A stretch of DNA of 5,235 nt from UBA6921 sp031363085 (lineage in GTDB: Bacteria; Pseudomonadota; Gammaproteobacteria; SG8-11), in the NCBI GenBank assembly GCA_031363085.1, contig JANLTU010000160.1, forward strand, positions 1-5,235, in the 5' to 3' direction. Position 1 is the first letter of the stretch; the number at the start of each line of letters is the position of its first letter. A model generated the notes under the pieces. The model saw nothing but the letters and a program-made list of their open reading frames with translations, had not been told where the DNA came from and did not search any database. The position numbers and the translations under genes were made by a program. Below are positions 1 through 5,146 of the stretch, piece by piece.

Positions 1-2
1 CG

Positions 3-281
3 CTCATGTTGACAGCCCCTTATGGTGATCTCAAAGGCGTCGAGGCGCTGCTCGACGCCGGTGCCAATCTGCATGCCAGGAACGTCAAGGGTGAAACAGC
101 GCTGATGTTGGCGATACAGGAAGGGCAAATCGAGATGGTTCAGGCCTTGCTTCGAAAGGGCGCCAAGGTCAACGACGAAGATGCCATCGGCAAAACCCCG
201 TTGAACTACGCGGAAGAGGATTTGGAAGGGAAAAAGAGGATTGAAATGCTGCGGATACTAAAAAAGGCGGGTGCGCAATGA
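3..281 (+). CDS. Ankyrin-repeat protein, C-terminal part (5' end outside window)
   Basis: The reading frame is open from the window edge, so the first ATG at 6 is probably internal: the preceding codons (xCG CTC ATG) fit the (T)ALML start of an ankyrin repeat. Two and a half to three repeats are visible: a first with GDLKGVEALLDAGANLHARN, a second with GETALMLAIQEGQIEMVQALL and then RKGAKVN, and a degenerate third, GKTPLNYAEEDL, ending in LRILKKAGAQ before the TGA. Ankyrin repeats are stacked helical hairpins that bind proteins; the partner cannot be told from sequence. The repeats run to the last residues, so the visible part has no extra C-terminal domain or anchor. Any signal peptide would lie upstream, outside the window. 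Repeat copy A begins 43 bases after the stop and may help end the transcript. Family assignment is firm; function is unknown. Confidence 0.9.
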   Translation, partial: LMLTAPYGDLKGVEALLDAGANLHARNVKGETALMLAIQEGQIEMVQALLRKGAKVNDEDAIGKTPLNYAEEDLEGKKRIEMLRILKKAGAQ

Positions 282-324
282 ACTTGACACGCGGTGGATT
301 TCTGCTGCGGGCGGGTTGAGAGCT

Positions 325-408
325 GGGTCAGGCTTGCGCTTTTGTATTTTGTCGTTCCTTTGAACGCTAGGAAAAAATACAATTAATCAAGCCTGGGCCC
401 ATTCCGTT
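325..408 (+). repeat. Palindromic dispersed repeat, copy A
   Basis: Starts with GGGTCAGGCTTG (325-336) and ends near CAAGCCTGGGCCC (388-400) plus ATTCCGTT, so the ends are imperfect inverted repeats. Inside, TTGTATTTT (342-350) pairs with AAAATACAA (374-382), and CGTTC (353-357) pairs with GAACG (362-366) around a CTTT loop. The whole can fold as one long interrupted hairpin. The same 12-base start and the same fold recur at 3123 and 5147. No coding capacity. It looks like a REP- or MITE-type element; GGGTCAGG-type ends are familiar to me from repeats associated with IS200-like/REP transposases, but this is from memory and was not searched. Confidence 0.75.
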
Positions 409-477
409 ACACACACAGGTGTGCCCCTACAAATCCTTAACTACTGATATTGGGTAGGGTAGCTTCTCTTTCTTCCT

Positions 478-705
478 TCAGACGATCCTGATATTGACTT
501 TTACTGTGATAGGCACGGAACTGCTGGCCGAGGTCGTCGCCACGCCGCCGGAACTGCGCAGCAACGCAATGGAAATCGTGGGTGTCGCAGGCGCGGTATC
601 GGTTGCGCCAGTATCGGCAGCCTTGCCGCAGACGCTCAACAGGCACACTCCCAGCAGCACCAGCAGCCACGTATTCAACCTGACTTGCATATCTGTTCGG
701 ATCAT
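478..705 (-). pseudogene. Truncated N-terminus of an exported Ig-like (Big-type) protein
   Basis: Read on the minus strand from ATG at 705 (or the in-frame ATG at 690) this gives about 75 residues. A short basic start (MQVRLNTW) is followed by a hydrophobic run, LLVLLGVCLLSVC, then GKAADTGATDTAP. This resembles an export signal with a weak lipobox (LSVC). Next comes TISIALLRSSGGVATTSASS followed by VPITVKVNI. In bacterial Ig-like (invasin/intimin Big) proteins such an opening is normally followed by a line like DASGxPVxNxxVxF; here a stop comes three codons later, and neither other frame continues the domain. I infer a decayed or cut-off gene whose breakpoint is near 485, about 80 bases from repeat copy A. 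No convincing ribosome site is visible for either start. The alternative is a chance open frame; the signal-plus-Ig-start match argues against that, but expression is doubtful. Confidence 0.5.
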
Positions 706-893
706 CGCGAGGCTCGTTTGGGCAGCAGAATCTGACGCGGCGGTATTCGGCAGTGCCGTCGAAGACTTTAGCGTTATCCGTCGCTTCGTGAGCAGCGAAG
801 TGTTCCGGCAGGTTCGAAAGGTGCGCGTATTGGAAAGCGGATAGGCGGCAGAGTCGTAGCTCGGTGATGCGAGGGTCAACGAACCGTCAGAGA

Positions 894-899
894 TAAAAT
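894..899 (+). promoter_or_regulatory. Candidate -10 element for the RM operon
   Basis: TAAAAT matches the sigma70 -10 consensus TATAAT at five of six bases and lies 75 bases before the methyltransferase start. No good -35 hexamer sits 16-18 bases upstream (that stretch reads GAGGGT or similar), so the assignment is weak unless an activator is used. Transcription from here would place the TTTCGCG/CGCGAAA inverted repeat in the early leader RNA. Confidence 0.3.
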
Positions 900-920
900 G
901 CCGATCGACAAACTGATCAT

Positions 921-942
921 TTTCGCGTAGCCTTCCGCGAAA
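921..942. promoter_or_regulatory. Inverted repeat upstream of the methyltransferase (possible operator or leader hairpin)
   Basis: TTTCGCG (921-927) and CGCGAAA (936-942) are perfectly complementary, separated by 8 bases, and end 32 bases before the ATG at 975. The position suits an operator overlapping the early transcribed region, or an RNA hairpin upstream of the ribosome site. There is no separate controller (C) protein gene in the window, so a binder would have to be the methyltransferase itself or a host factor. This is inference. Confidence 0.35.
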
Positions 943-974
943 CGACTTACATCGCACAAAACAAGGGAAGCAGC

Positions 975-2237
975 ATGACTCGACCAATCGGGATCGATCT
1001 ATTTGCGGGTGCAGGGGGCTTGAGCCTGGGCTTCGAACAGGCGGGCTTCGACATCGTGGCTGCGCTGGATATCGACCCGATCCACTGCGCCGCTCACACA
1101 TTCAACTTTCCCAACTGCGTGACGGTTTGCAAGAGCGTCATCGACACCACTGGCGACGAGTTACGCCGCCACGCGGGCATAGGTCGCCGTGACCTCGATA
1201 TTGTGATTGGCGGTGCACCGTGCCAGGGCTTTTCATTAATTGGAAAGCGCGCGCTGGAAGATTCCCGTAACCAGCTCGTTTATCACTATGTGCGGCTGGT
1301 GATGGAATTGCGGCCGAAATACTTCGTATTCGAAAACGTGAAGGGGCTGACGATTGGTACCCATCGCCGTTTCCTGAAGGAGATTATTGAAACCTTCCGC
1401 CAAGGTGGTTACGACATAGCAGCCGATTACCAAGTGCTGAACGCCGCCGACTATGGCGTGCCGCAAGACCGTCATCGCCTGTTTCTCATGGGCGCACGCG
1501 CTGGCTTGCCGCTGCCTGCATACCCGCAACCTACCGGACGCACGAGCGTCGGCCAAGCGATCAGAGACATCCCTGATGCCGAGAGCTTCCCCGAGCTCTG
1601 GGTACGTGATTGGACCAAGGCAAAGTTCGGCAAGCCCTCCAATTATGCGGCGTTCCTGCGTGGCAAGAAGGACGACCCGCAGGACTTCAGTTACCGGCGT
1701 TGTTTCGACTCATCGGTGCTCACGGGTTCGTTATTGACTGAGCACACCGCGCTGTCGCGCAAGCGTTTTGCGGCCACTGCACCCGGTGACGTGGAGCCGA
1801 TCAGCCGCTTCAAAAAGCTTGCGCTGGACGGGCTCTGCAACACGTTGCGGGCGGGTACCGCCAGCGACCGGGGTGCATTCACATCACCGCGCCCGATTCA
1901 CCCCACGGTGCCGCGTGTTATCACCGTGCGTGAGGCGGCACGATTGCACTCCTATCCCGACTGGTTTCGTTTCCACATGACCAAGTGGCACGGCTTCCGC
2001 CAGATCGGCAACAGCGTGCCGCCGTTACTGGCGCGTGCCGTGGGCGGCGAGATCATGAAAACATTGCGGAAAAAACCTGCAAAACCCAGCCAGGTTTTGG
2101 TCTTGGGCGATGTGAGTTTGATCAGTATTTCCATGACTGAGGCGGCGGCGATGTTTGGCGTATCGAGCACGGTGATCGCGCGCCGCCAACGCCCGGCGAT
2201 ACAGCACGAAAAAGCCAGGAGAGTCGTTGCTGCATGA
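975..2237 (+). CDS. C5-cytosine DNA methyltransferase of a Type II RM system
   Basis: Transfers a methyl group from S-adenosylmethionine to carbon 5 of cytosine within a specific DNA site, protecting it from the partner nuclease. The family motifs occur in order: motif I, the AdoMet loop DLFAGAGGLSLGF (residues 8-20); motif IV, GGAPCQGFS with catalytic Cys83; motif VI, FENV (119-122); motif VIII, QDRHRLF (164-170); a target-recognition region of about 120 residues (about 180-300); motif IX around VREAARLHSYP (318-328); and motif X, GNSVPP (345-350). The start at 975 is supported by AAGGGAAG at 963-970 and because motif I falls at the usual place near the N-terminus. The length, 420 residues, is normal, but about 55 residues follow the core, including MTEAAAMFGVSSTVIARRQR (387-406), which looks like a helix-turn-helix. 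The stop overlaps the start of the nuclease gene. The recognition sequence cannot be read from the protein. Confidence 0.97.
   Translation: MTRPIGIDLFAGAGGLSLGFEQAGFDIVAALDIDPIHCAAHTFNFPNCVTVCKSVIDTTGDELRRHAGIGRRDLDIVIGGAPCQGFSLIGKRALEDSRNQLVYHYVRLVMELRPKYFVFENVKGLTIGTHRRFLKEIIETFRQGGYDIAADYQVLNAADYGVPQDRHRLFLMGARAGLPLPAYPQPTGRTSVGQAIRDIPDAESFPELWVRDWTKAKFGKPSNYAAFLRGKKDDPQDFSYRRCFDSSVLTGSLLTEHTALSRKRFAATAPGDVEPISRFKKLALDGLCNTLRAGTASDRGAFTSPRPIHPTVPRVITVREAARLHSYPDWFRFHMTKWHGFRQIGNSVPPLLARAVGGEIMKTLRKKPAKPSQVLVLGDVSLISISMTEAAAMFGVSSTVIARRQRPAIQHEKARRVVAA
2072..2098 (+). promoter_or_regulatory. Hairpin inside the methyltransferase gene, before the nuclease gene
   Basis: AAAACCTG (2072-2079) and CAGGTTTT (2091-2098) form a perfect 8-bp stem with an 11-base loop. 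It lies at the junction of the catalytic core and the C-terminal tail, about 135 bases before the nuclease start. The T-rich descending arm is slightly terminator-like, so it could reduce read-through into the nuclease or slow RNA decay. It may equally be chance within coding sequence. Confidence 0.3.
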
Positions 2238-3058
2238 ACCTCATGACGAAGAAGCCAAAAAAACTGAAGCCACCAAGTCGCTATGCGCAACTGATCGAGA
2301 AGATTTTTTTCAAGAGTTACAGCGCCGGTGCAACCGAAATTCCGTTCGAGCGCACGGCGTTGAAAGATGCGGCCAAGGAGCTTGATATCGTCTTGCCTGA
2401 AAACCTCGGCGACGTGATCTATTCGATCCGCTTTCGTACTCCCATGCCCGCAAAGGTGCGAGCAACGCAGCCCGAAGACAGCGAGTGGGTGATTCAACTT
2501 GCGGGCCGTGCGCGCTACCGGTTCCGGCTGGCGAAGGCGAACCGCATCGTTCCCAATCCGAATCTGGCGATGATCAAAATTCCCGACAGTACACCGGAGA
2601 TCATCGCGCGCTATGCGCTTGACGACGAGCAGGCTCTGCTGGCTAAGGTGCGCTACAACCGGCTGATTGATATCTTCCTCGGCCTCACCACCTACTCGCT
2701 GCAAAACCACCTTCGTACGACGGTCGAAGACTTTGGCCAGATCGAGATCGATGAACTGTATATCGGATTGGACAAGCATGGTTGCCACTTCATCATTCCG
2801 GTGCAAGCCAAGGGCGGCAAAGATCAAATTTCTATTGTGCAGACTGAGCAGGACACGAAATGGTGTGAGGCCAAATTCCCAACGCTGCGCAGTCGTCCGA
2901 TCTCGGCGCAATTCATCGCGCATGATCAAATCGCGTTGTTCGAGCTGCGCATCGAAGACGCCGAGCTGCTCGAACTGAAGATTGTCGAAGAAAAGCACTA
3001 CAAGCTGGTGCCATCCAACCAACTGGACGACAGAGAAATTGCCGACTACCGCACGTAA
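2234..3058 (+). CDS. Putative Type II restriction endonuclease, partner of the methyltransferase
   Basis: Probably cleaves DNA at the site that the upstream methyltransferase protects. The assignment rests on three things: the ATGA overlap with the methyltransferase (2234-2237), a length of 274 residues typical of Type II enzymes, and a nuclease-like core. Around residues 170-195, IEIDELYIGLDKHGCHF leads into IIPVQAKGG; Asp173 (or Glu174) and Q191-A-K193 fit the PD-(D/E)XK fold with Gln in place of the usual Glu, as in the QxK motif known from Mrr-like nucleases. The N-terminus is basic (KKPKKLK) and could touch DNA. AGGAGAG at 2217-2223 lies inside the methyltransferase gene, 10 bases before the ATG; an alternative ATG at 2243 would remove only three residues. 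The overlap suggests translational coupling, so that nuclease follows methylase. No signal peptide or membrane segment. I do not recognise a characterised orthologue; the function is inferred from context and motif. Confidence 0.82.
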   Translation: MNLMTKKPKKLKPPSRYAQLIEKIFFKSYSAGATEIPFERTALKDAAKELDIVLPENLGDVIYSIRFRTPMPAKVRATQPEDSEWVIQLAGRARYRFRLAKANRIVPNPNLAMIKIPDSTPEIIARYALDDEQALLAKVRYNRLIDIFLGLTTYSLQNHLRTTVEDFGQIEIDELYIGLDKHGCHFIIPVQAKGGKDQISIVQTEQDTKWCEAKFPTLRSRPISAQFIAHDQIALFELRIEDAELLELKIVEEKHYKLVPSNQLDDREIADYRT

Positions 3059-3075
3059 CCACTCCGCTCCGTTAC

Positions 3076-3091
3076 GACTGCAATTGCAGTC
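3076..3091. terminator. 16-bp perfect palindrome after the RM operon (possible terminator hairpin)
   Basis: GACTGCAATTGCAGTC is its own reverse complement and starts 18 bases after the nuclease stop codon. As RNA it would form a 6-bp stem with an AATT loop, followed by CGGTTTGTG, which is only weakly U-rich. It may be a weak intrinsic terminator or an RNA-stabilising 3' hairpin; as DNA it could be a binding site for a dimeric protein. Confidence 0.4.
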
Positions 3092-3098
3092 CGGTTTG

Positions 3099-3128
3099 TG
3101 AATAGTCGGGTTATGAATAGTTGGGTCA
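3099..3128 (+). repeat. Tandem 15-bp duplication at the left edge of repeat copy B
   Basis: TGAATAGTCGGGTTA (3099-3113) is immediately followed by TGAATAGTTGGGTCA (3114-3128), identical at 13 of 15 bases. The second unit runs into the GGGTCAGGCTTG start of copy B. Copy A also has a CGGGTT a few bases before its GGGTCAGG (from about 312), which suggests that the duplication belongs to the element family. Confidence 0.7.
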
Positions 3129-3215
3129 GGCTTGAGTAATTGCATTTCTGTTGTGTCGTTGCAAGGAACGGCTAAATGCAGTAGCTCAATGCGGTAGTTC
3201 AAGTCCGATTCCGTT
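3123..3215 (+). repeat. Palindromic dispersed repeat, copy B
   Basis: Begins with the same GGGTCAGGCTTG (3123-3134) as copy A and matches copy C at 38 of 45 bases from that point. TGCATTT (3141-3147) pairs with AAATGCA (3174-3180), and CGTT (3157-3160) with AACG (3167-3170). The right end, CAAGTCCGATTCCGTT, is a degenerate inverse of the left end and shares ATTCCGTT with copy A. It lies 64 bases after the nuclease stop codon, in direct orientation to copies A and C. Confidence 0.75.
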
Positions 3216-3329
3216 TTTATCATCGCCCGAGTATTTTAGTCGGATTGATGATGAATGCTGAGCATAGTCAATGAATATACTCTTGCGCTTTGCTCCCAGA
3301 TCTTTGTCAAAACAGCATTGCGGCTGTGT

Positions 3330-3354
3330 GTAGGGTGGGCGGTGCCCACCCTAC
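3330..3354. repeat. REP-like GTAGGGTGGGC hairpin
   Basis: GTAGGGTGGGC (3330-3340), loop GGT, and GCCCACCCTAC (3344-3354) form a perfect 11-bp stem. A smaller hairpin, ACAGC/GCTGT (3312-3316 and 3323-3327), precedes it. GTAGGGTGGGC-type palindromes are common dispersed intergenic sequences in proteobacteria (recalled, not searched). There is no T run after it, so a REP-type element or mRNA-end hairpin is more likely than an intrinsic terminator. Confidence 0.7.
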
Positions 3355-3469
3355 AAGTATGCCTTGGTATACGCATATGACTTCGATGGAAGATGACGTA
3401 AACACCGCCTTCCGGTCGCTGTTTATTTTGTCAAAAGCCGCTGTTTACGGGATGCAAAAATTTTAGCTT

Positions 3470-3489
3470 CCGGTCACCGGTATTTTTTT
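3470..3489 (+). terminator. Terminator-like hairpin with T run
   Basis: CCGGT (3470-3474) and ACCGG (3476-3480) face each other around one base (in practice a 4-bp stem with a TCA loop), followed by TA and seven T residues (3483-3489). The shape fits an intrinsic terminator on the plus strand, but the stem is short. It would insulate the downstream promoter from upstream read-through. Confidence 0.4.
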
Positions 3490-3522
3490 GTGGGCGTTTC
3501 TTTCGGGTTCCCGCTCAACAAA

Positions 3523-3551
3523 TTGACCGCAATACTTCAGCACCCTACACT
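3523..3551 (+). promoter_or_regulatory. Sigma70-type promoter for the exported-protein gene
   Basis: TTGACC (3523-3528, five of six to consensus) and TACACT (3546-3551, four of six) are separated by exactly 17 bases. Transcription would start near 3558, giving a leader of nearly 90 bases before the ATG at 3646. No clear operator overlaps it; a cluster of short repeats lies 40-125 bases upstream. Confidence 0.6.
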
Positions 3552-3645
3552 ACAGCGACATCGAACAGGATAGATCAAATAACAATAGGGACACTCGCCA
3601 CAGCATTCCTGCAAAAAACTTTCAATCATCAAGAGGGGTTGTAGT

Positions 3646-5073
3646 ATGAGCACACCGGAATCTTTGCGTTTGCAACCACCCACATTGCGACGTTTGTCCA
3701 TGCTGGGCGCAGCTTTGGCAATCAGTGCTTTCATGTTGTCCGCCATTGCCGCCGACTTAACCATCCCTAACAAATTCGGCTCCGGCACGCCCGCTATAGC
3801 GGCGGATGTAAATGCAAACTTCGAGGCCGTGCAAAGTGCCGTAAACAGCAAGCAGGACCGCGTAAGCGGCGAGTGCAAGGCTGGGGAAGCAATCAAGATC
3901 GTGAATGCCAACGGGACGGTGGTCTGCGAACCGATCTCCGGTGGCGCGGGCGGTACGATCACGGGCGTAACGGCGGGCGGCGGATTGTCTGGCGGGGGCA
4001 AGAGCGGCGACGTCAGCTTAAGCCTCACCTCGTGTGCCAATGGCCAAGTGCTTAAGAGCAGCGGCGCCGCTTGGGTATGTTCTGCAGACGCGACGGGCAG
4101 TTATCCGTTAGCAACTCCGACCGCCGATGGCCTTATGTCGGCTGGCGACAAGAGCAAGATCGATTCGTTTAGTGGTTGGGGTTACATTCCCAACGCATTC
4201 TTTGAACAAAGCTTCATTGATTGGCAAATTATCAAAGGGCAAGGTGCAGTCCTAGCAACAGCGGCGCCCTTCATCGGGACGAAAGTTTTTTCAAATGCTA
4301 TCAACCAAACACCATGGATTTCCTCGGTGCGCCGTGTACCAATAAACCCTCACTGGACCTACGAAGTACGTGGTTCCTTTCGCTTGGTCAGTGGCGGCGG
4401 CAGCACCGGCGCCGTTTATCTCGCCGTCCGGTTGTTCGACGCCAAGGGTACGGAGCTAAATGGGAGCAGTGCGGGTGGTACAACCGGTACTTGGTGGTTT
4501 TATCCTGTTAATCGCGATAGCAACTTCACAGACAACAACTGGCACACTTACAGCGCGCGTTTCGGCAGCGGTTCGGAACATCAGATTCCGGCAAGCGCGG
4601 TCTATATGACAGTCGGCGCAATTTTGAATTACGATACCGACACGGTTTCAGGTAACCGTATCTATGAAACTACCGGACTCACTATCGTTAATACCTCGCG
4701 GCCGCCCATCTTTGTGCAAGACACCCGTCCACAATGCCCTTCACCTTGGAATGGTGCAAATCCAACGCAGATGTCATCGAACTTCACGCTTGACCGCCCA
4801 GCCTACGTCACCGCTAACGCCAGCATCATCAGTTCAGGAACAGGGCGGCGTGATACGTCCTTAGTGGTGGATGGCATAGAAATGCACCGATCTCTCGGCA
4901 GTACTCTCGGCACTGCCGAGTGGCAAAATCACCACACCCAATGGGTCGGCCTGCTCGCAGCCGGAAACCATACAATCAAGTTAAATGGCTCCCAGGATCC
5001 TTTATGGGGAACGGTGTCTGGTTACGGGTGCGGTCCAATATGGGGCAACATGGTTATTAGATTCGACGACTAG
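3646..5073 (+). CDS. Exported tail-fibre-like protein with predicted beta-sandwich domains
   Basis: The start is supported by AAGAGGGG (3631-3638), 7 bases before the ATG. Residues 1-36 form a signal peptide: basic TLRRLS, hydrophobic MLGAALAISAFMLS, and cleavage at AIA-A near 35-36. Next comes LTIPNKFGSGTPAIAADVNA followed by NFEAVQSAV (38-66), a start seen in secreted proteins with fibre-like stalks. Then come a Cys pair (C77, C94), a glycine-rich stretch ITGVTAGGGLSGGGKSGDVS (105-124), a second Cys pair (C130, C145), and ATPTADGLMSAGDKSKID (156-173), the motif that phage tail fibres write as AGLMSAxDKxKLD. Residues 178-350 and 354-475 look like two beta-rich domains rich in aromatic residues; the first resembles galactose-binding or carbohydrate-binding jelly-rolls. 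A surface or extracellular ligand-binding role is inferred. No membrane anchor, sorting signal or catalytic motif is seen. Monocistronic; unrelated to the RM operon by spacing and promoter. Confidence 0.85.
   Translation: MSTPESLRLQPPTLRRLSMLGAALAISAFMLSAIAADLTIPNKFGSGTPAIAADVNANFEAVQSAVNSKQDRVSGECKAGEAIKIVNANGTVVCEPISGGAGGTITGVTAGGGLSGGGKSGDVSLSLTSCANGQVLKSSGAAWVCSADATGSYPLATPTADGLMSAGDKSKIDSFSGWGYIPNAFFEQSFIDWQIIKGQGAVLATAAPFIGTKVFSNAINQTPWISSVRRVPINPHWTYEVRGSFRLVSGGGSTGAVYLAVRLFDAKGTELNGSSAGGTTGTWWFYPVNRDSNFTDNNWHTYSARFGSGSEHQIPASAVYMTVGAILNYDTDTVSGNRIYETTGLTIVNTSRPPIFVQDTRPQCPSPWNGANPTQMSSNFTLDRPAYVTANASIISSGTGRRDTSLVVDGIEMHRSLGSTLGTAEWQNHHTQWVGLLAAGNHTIKLNGSQDPLWGTVSGYGCGPIWGNMVIRFDD
4894..4920. 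repeat. 9-bp inverted repeat inside the exported-protein gene
   Basis: CTCGGCAGT (4894-4902) and ACTGCCGAG (4912-4920) are perfectly complementary with a 9-base spacer that itself contains a further CTCGGC. It encodes SLGSTLGTAE. It could be a chance result of the repeated LGST/LGTA codons or a local duplication scar. Confidence 0.4.
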
Positions 5074-5085
5074 TCGAACTATCAG

Positions 5086-5136
5086 CTAGGCAAGCGTAGC
5101 CGGATGAAATTGAATTCGGCCCCAAGCGGGCTTACA
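5086..5136. repeat. Degenerate REP-like sequence after the exported-protein gene
   Basis: The stretch GTAGCCGGATGAAATTGAAT, followed by TCGGCCCCAAGCGGGCTTAC, resembles the widespread proteobacterial intergenic palindrome that reads GTAGCCCGGATG...CGGGCTAC. GTAGCC and GGGCTTAC are roughly complementary. The similarity is recalled, not searched, and the copy is decayed. It could form the 3' hairpin of the upstream transcript. Confidence 0.4.
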
Positions 5137-5146
5137 TTGATGAACC

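Larger units (their letters stand above)
706..974. other. Non-coding leader between the Ig-like remnant and the RM operon
   Basis: No convincing gene on either strand; the open frames that cross it have arginine/serine-rich shadow composition. It must contain the promoter of the methyltransferase operon. Two hairpins stand out: CGCTTCG (782-788) with CGAAGTG (796-802, one G-T pair), and TTTCGCG (921-927) with CGCGAAA (936-942). The purine-rich ribosome site AAGGGAAG lies at 963-970. Confidence 0.6.
3216..3645. other. Intergenic region before the exported-protein gene
   Basis: No credible gene in either direction. From left to right it holds an unremarkable AT-richer stretch (3216-3310), a pair of hairpins (3312-3354), a cluster of short direct and inverted repeats (3397-3480), a terminator-like hairpin with a T run (3470-3489), a sigma70-type promoter (3523-3551), and a leader of roughly 90 bases ending in a strong ribosome site. 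Confidence 0.7.

Noticed and set aside
284..312. TTGACA at 284-289 as the -35 of a promoter after the ankyrin gene
   Set aside because: The -10 position 17 bases on reads GCGGGC, and no start of a gene follows on the plus strand for several hundred bases.
494..844. A 116-codon plus-strand open frame before the methyltransferase, as a possible controller protein
   Set aside because: It would start at TTG with no ribosome site, has no helix-turn-helix and is antisense to the Ig-like remnant.
706..1101. Upstream extension of the minus-strand Ig-like frame to a start at 1101
   Set aside because: The added residues are Arg/Ser/Pro-rich, overlap the methyltransferase start region and would put the signal-like segment in mid-protein.
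3181..3215. GGTAGTTCAAGTCCGATTCC as part of a tRNA
   Set aside because: It vaguely resembles a T-arm, but no acceptor, D or anticodon stems can be drawn around it; it is the right end of repeat copy B.
1952..3223. A 423-codon open frame on the minus strand, opposite the endonuclease gene
   Set aside because: It is the antisense of a well-supported coding region (ATGA overlap, ribosome site, nuclease motif), has no recognisable domain and runs through repeat copy B. A long shadow frame is the simplest reading.
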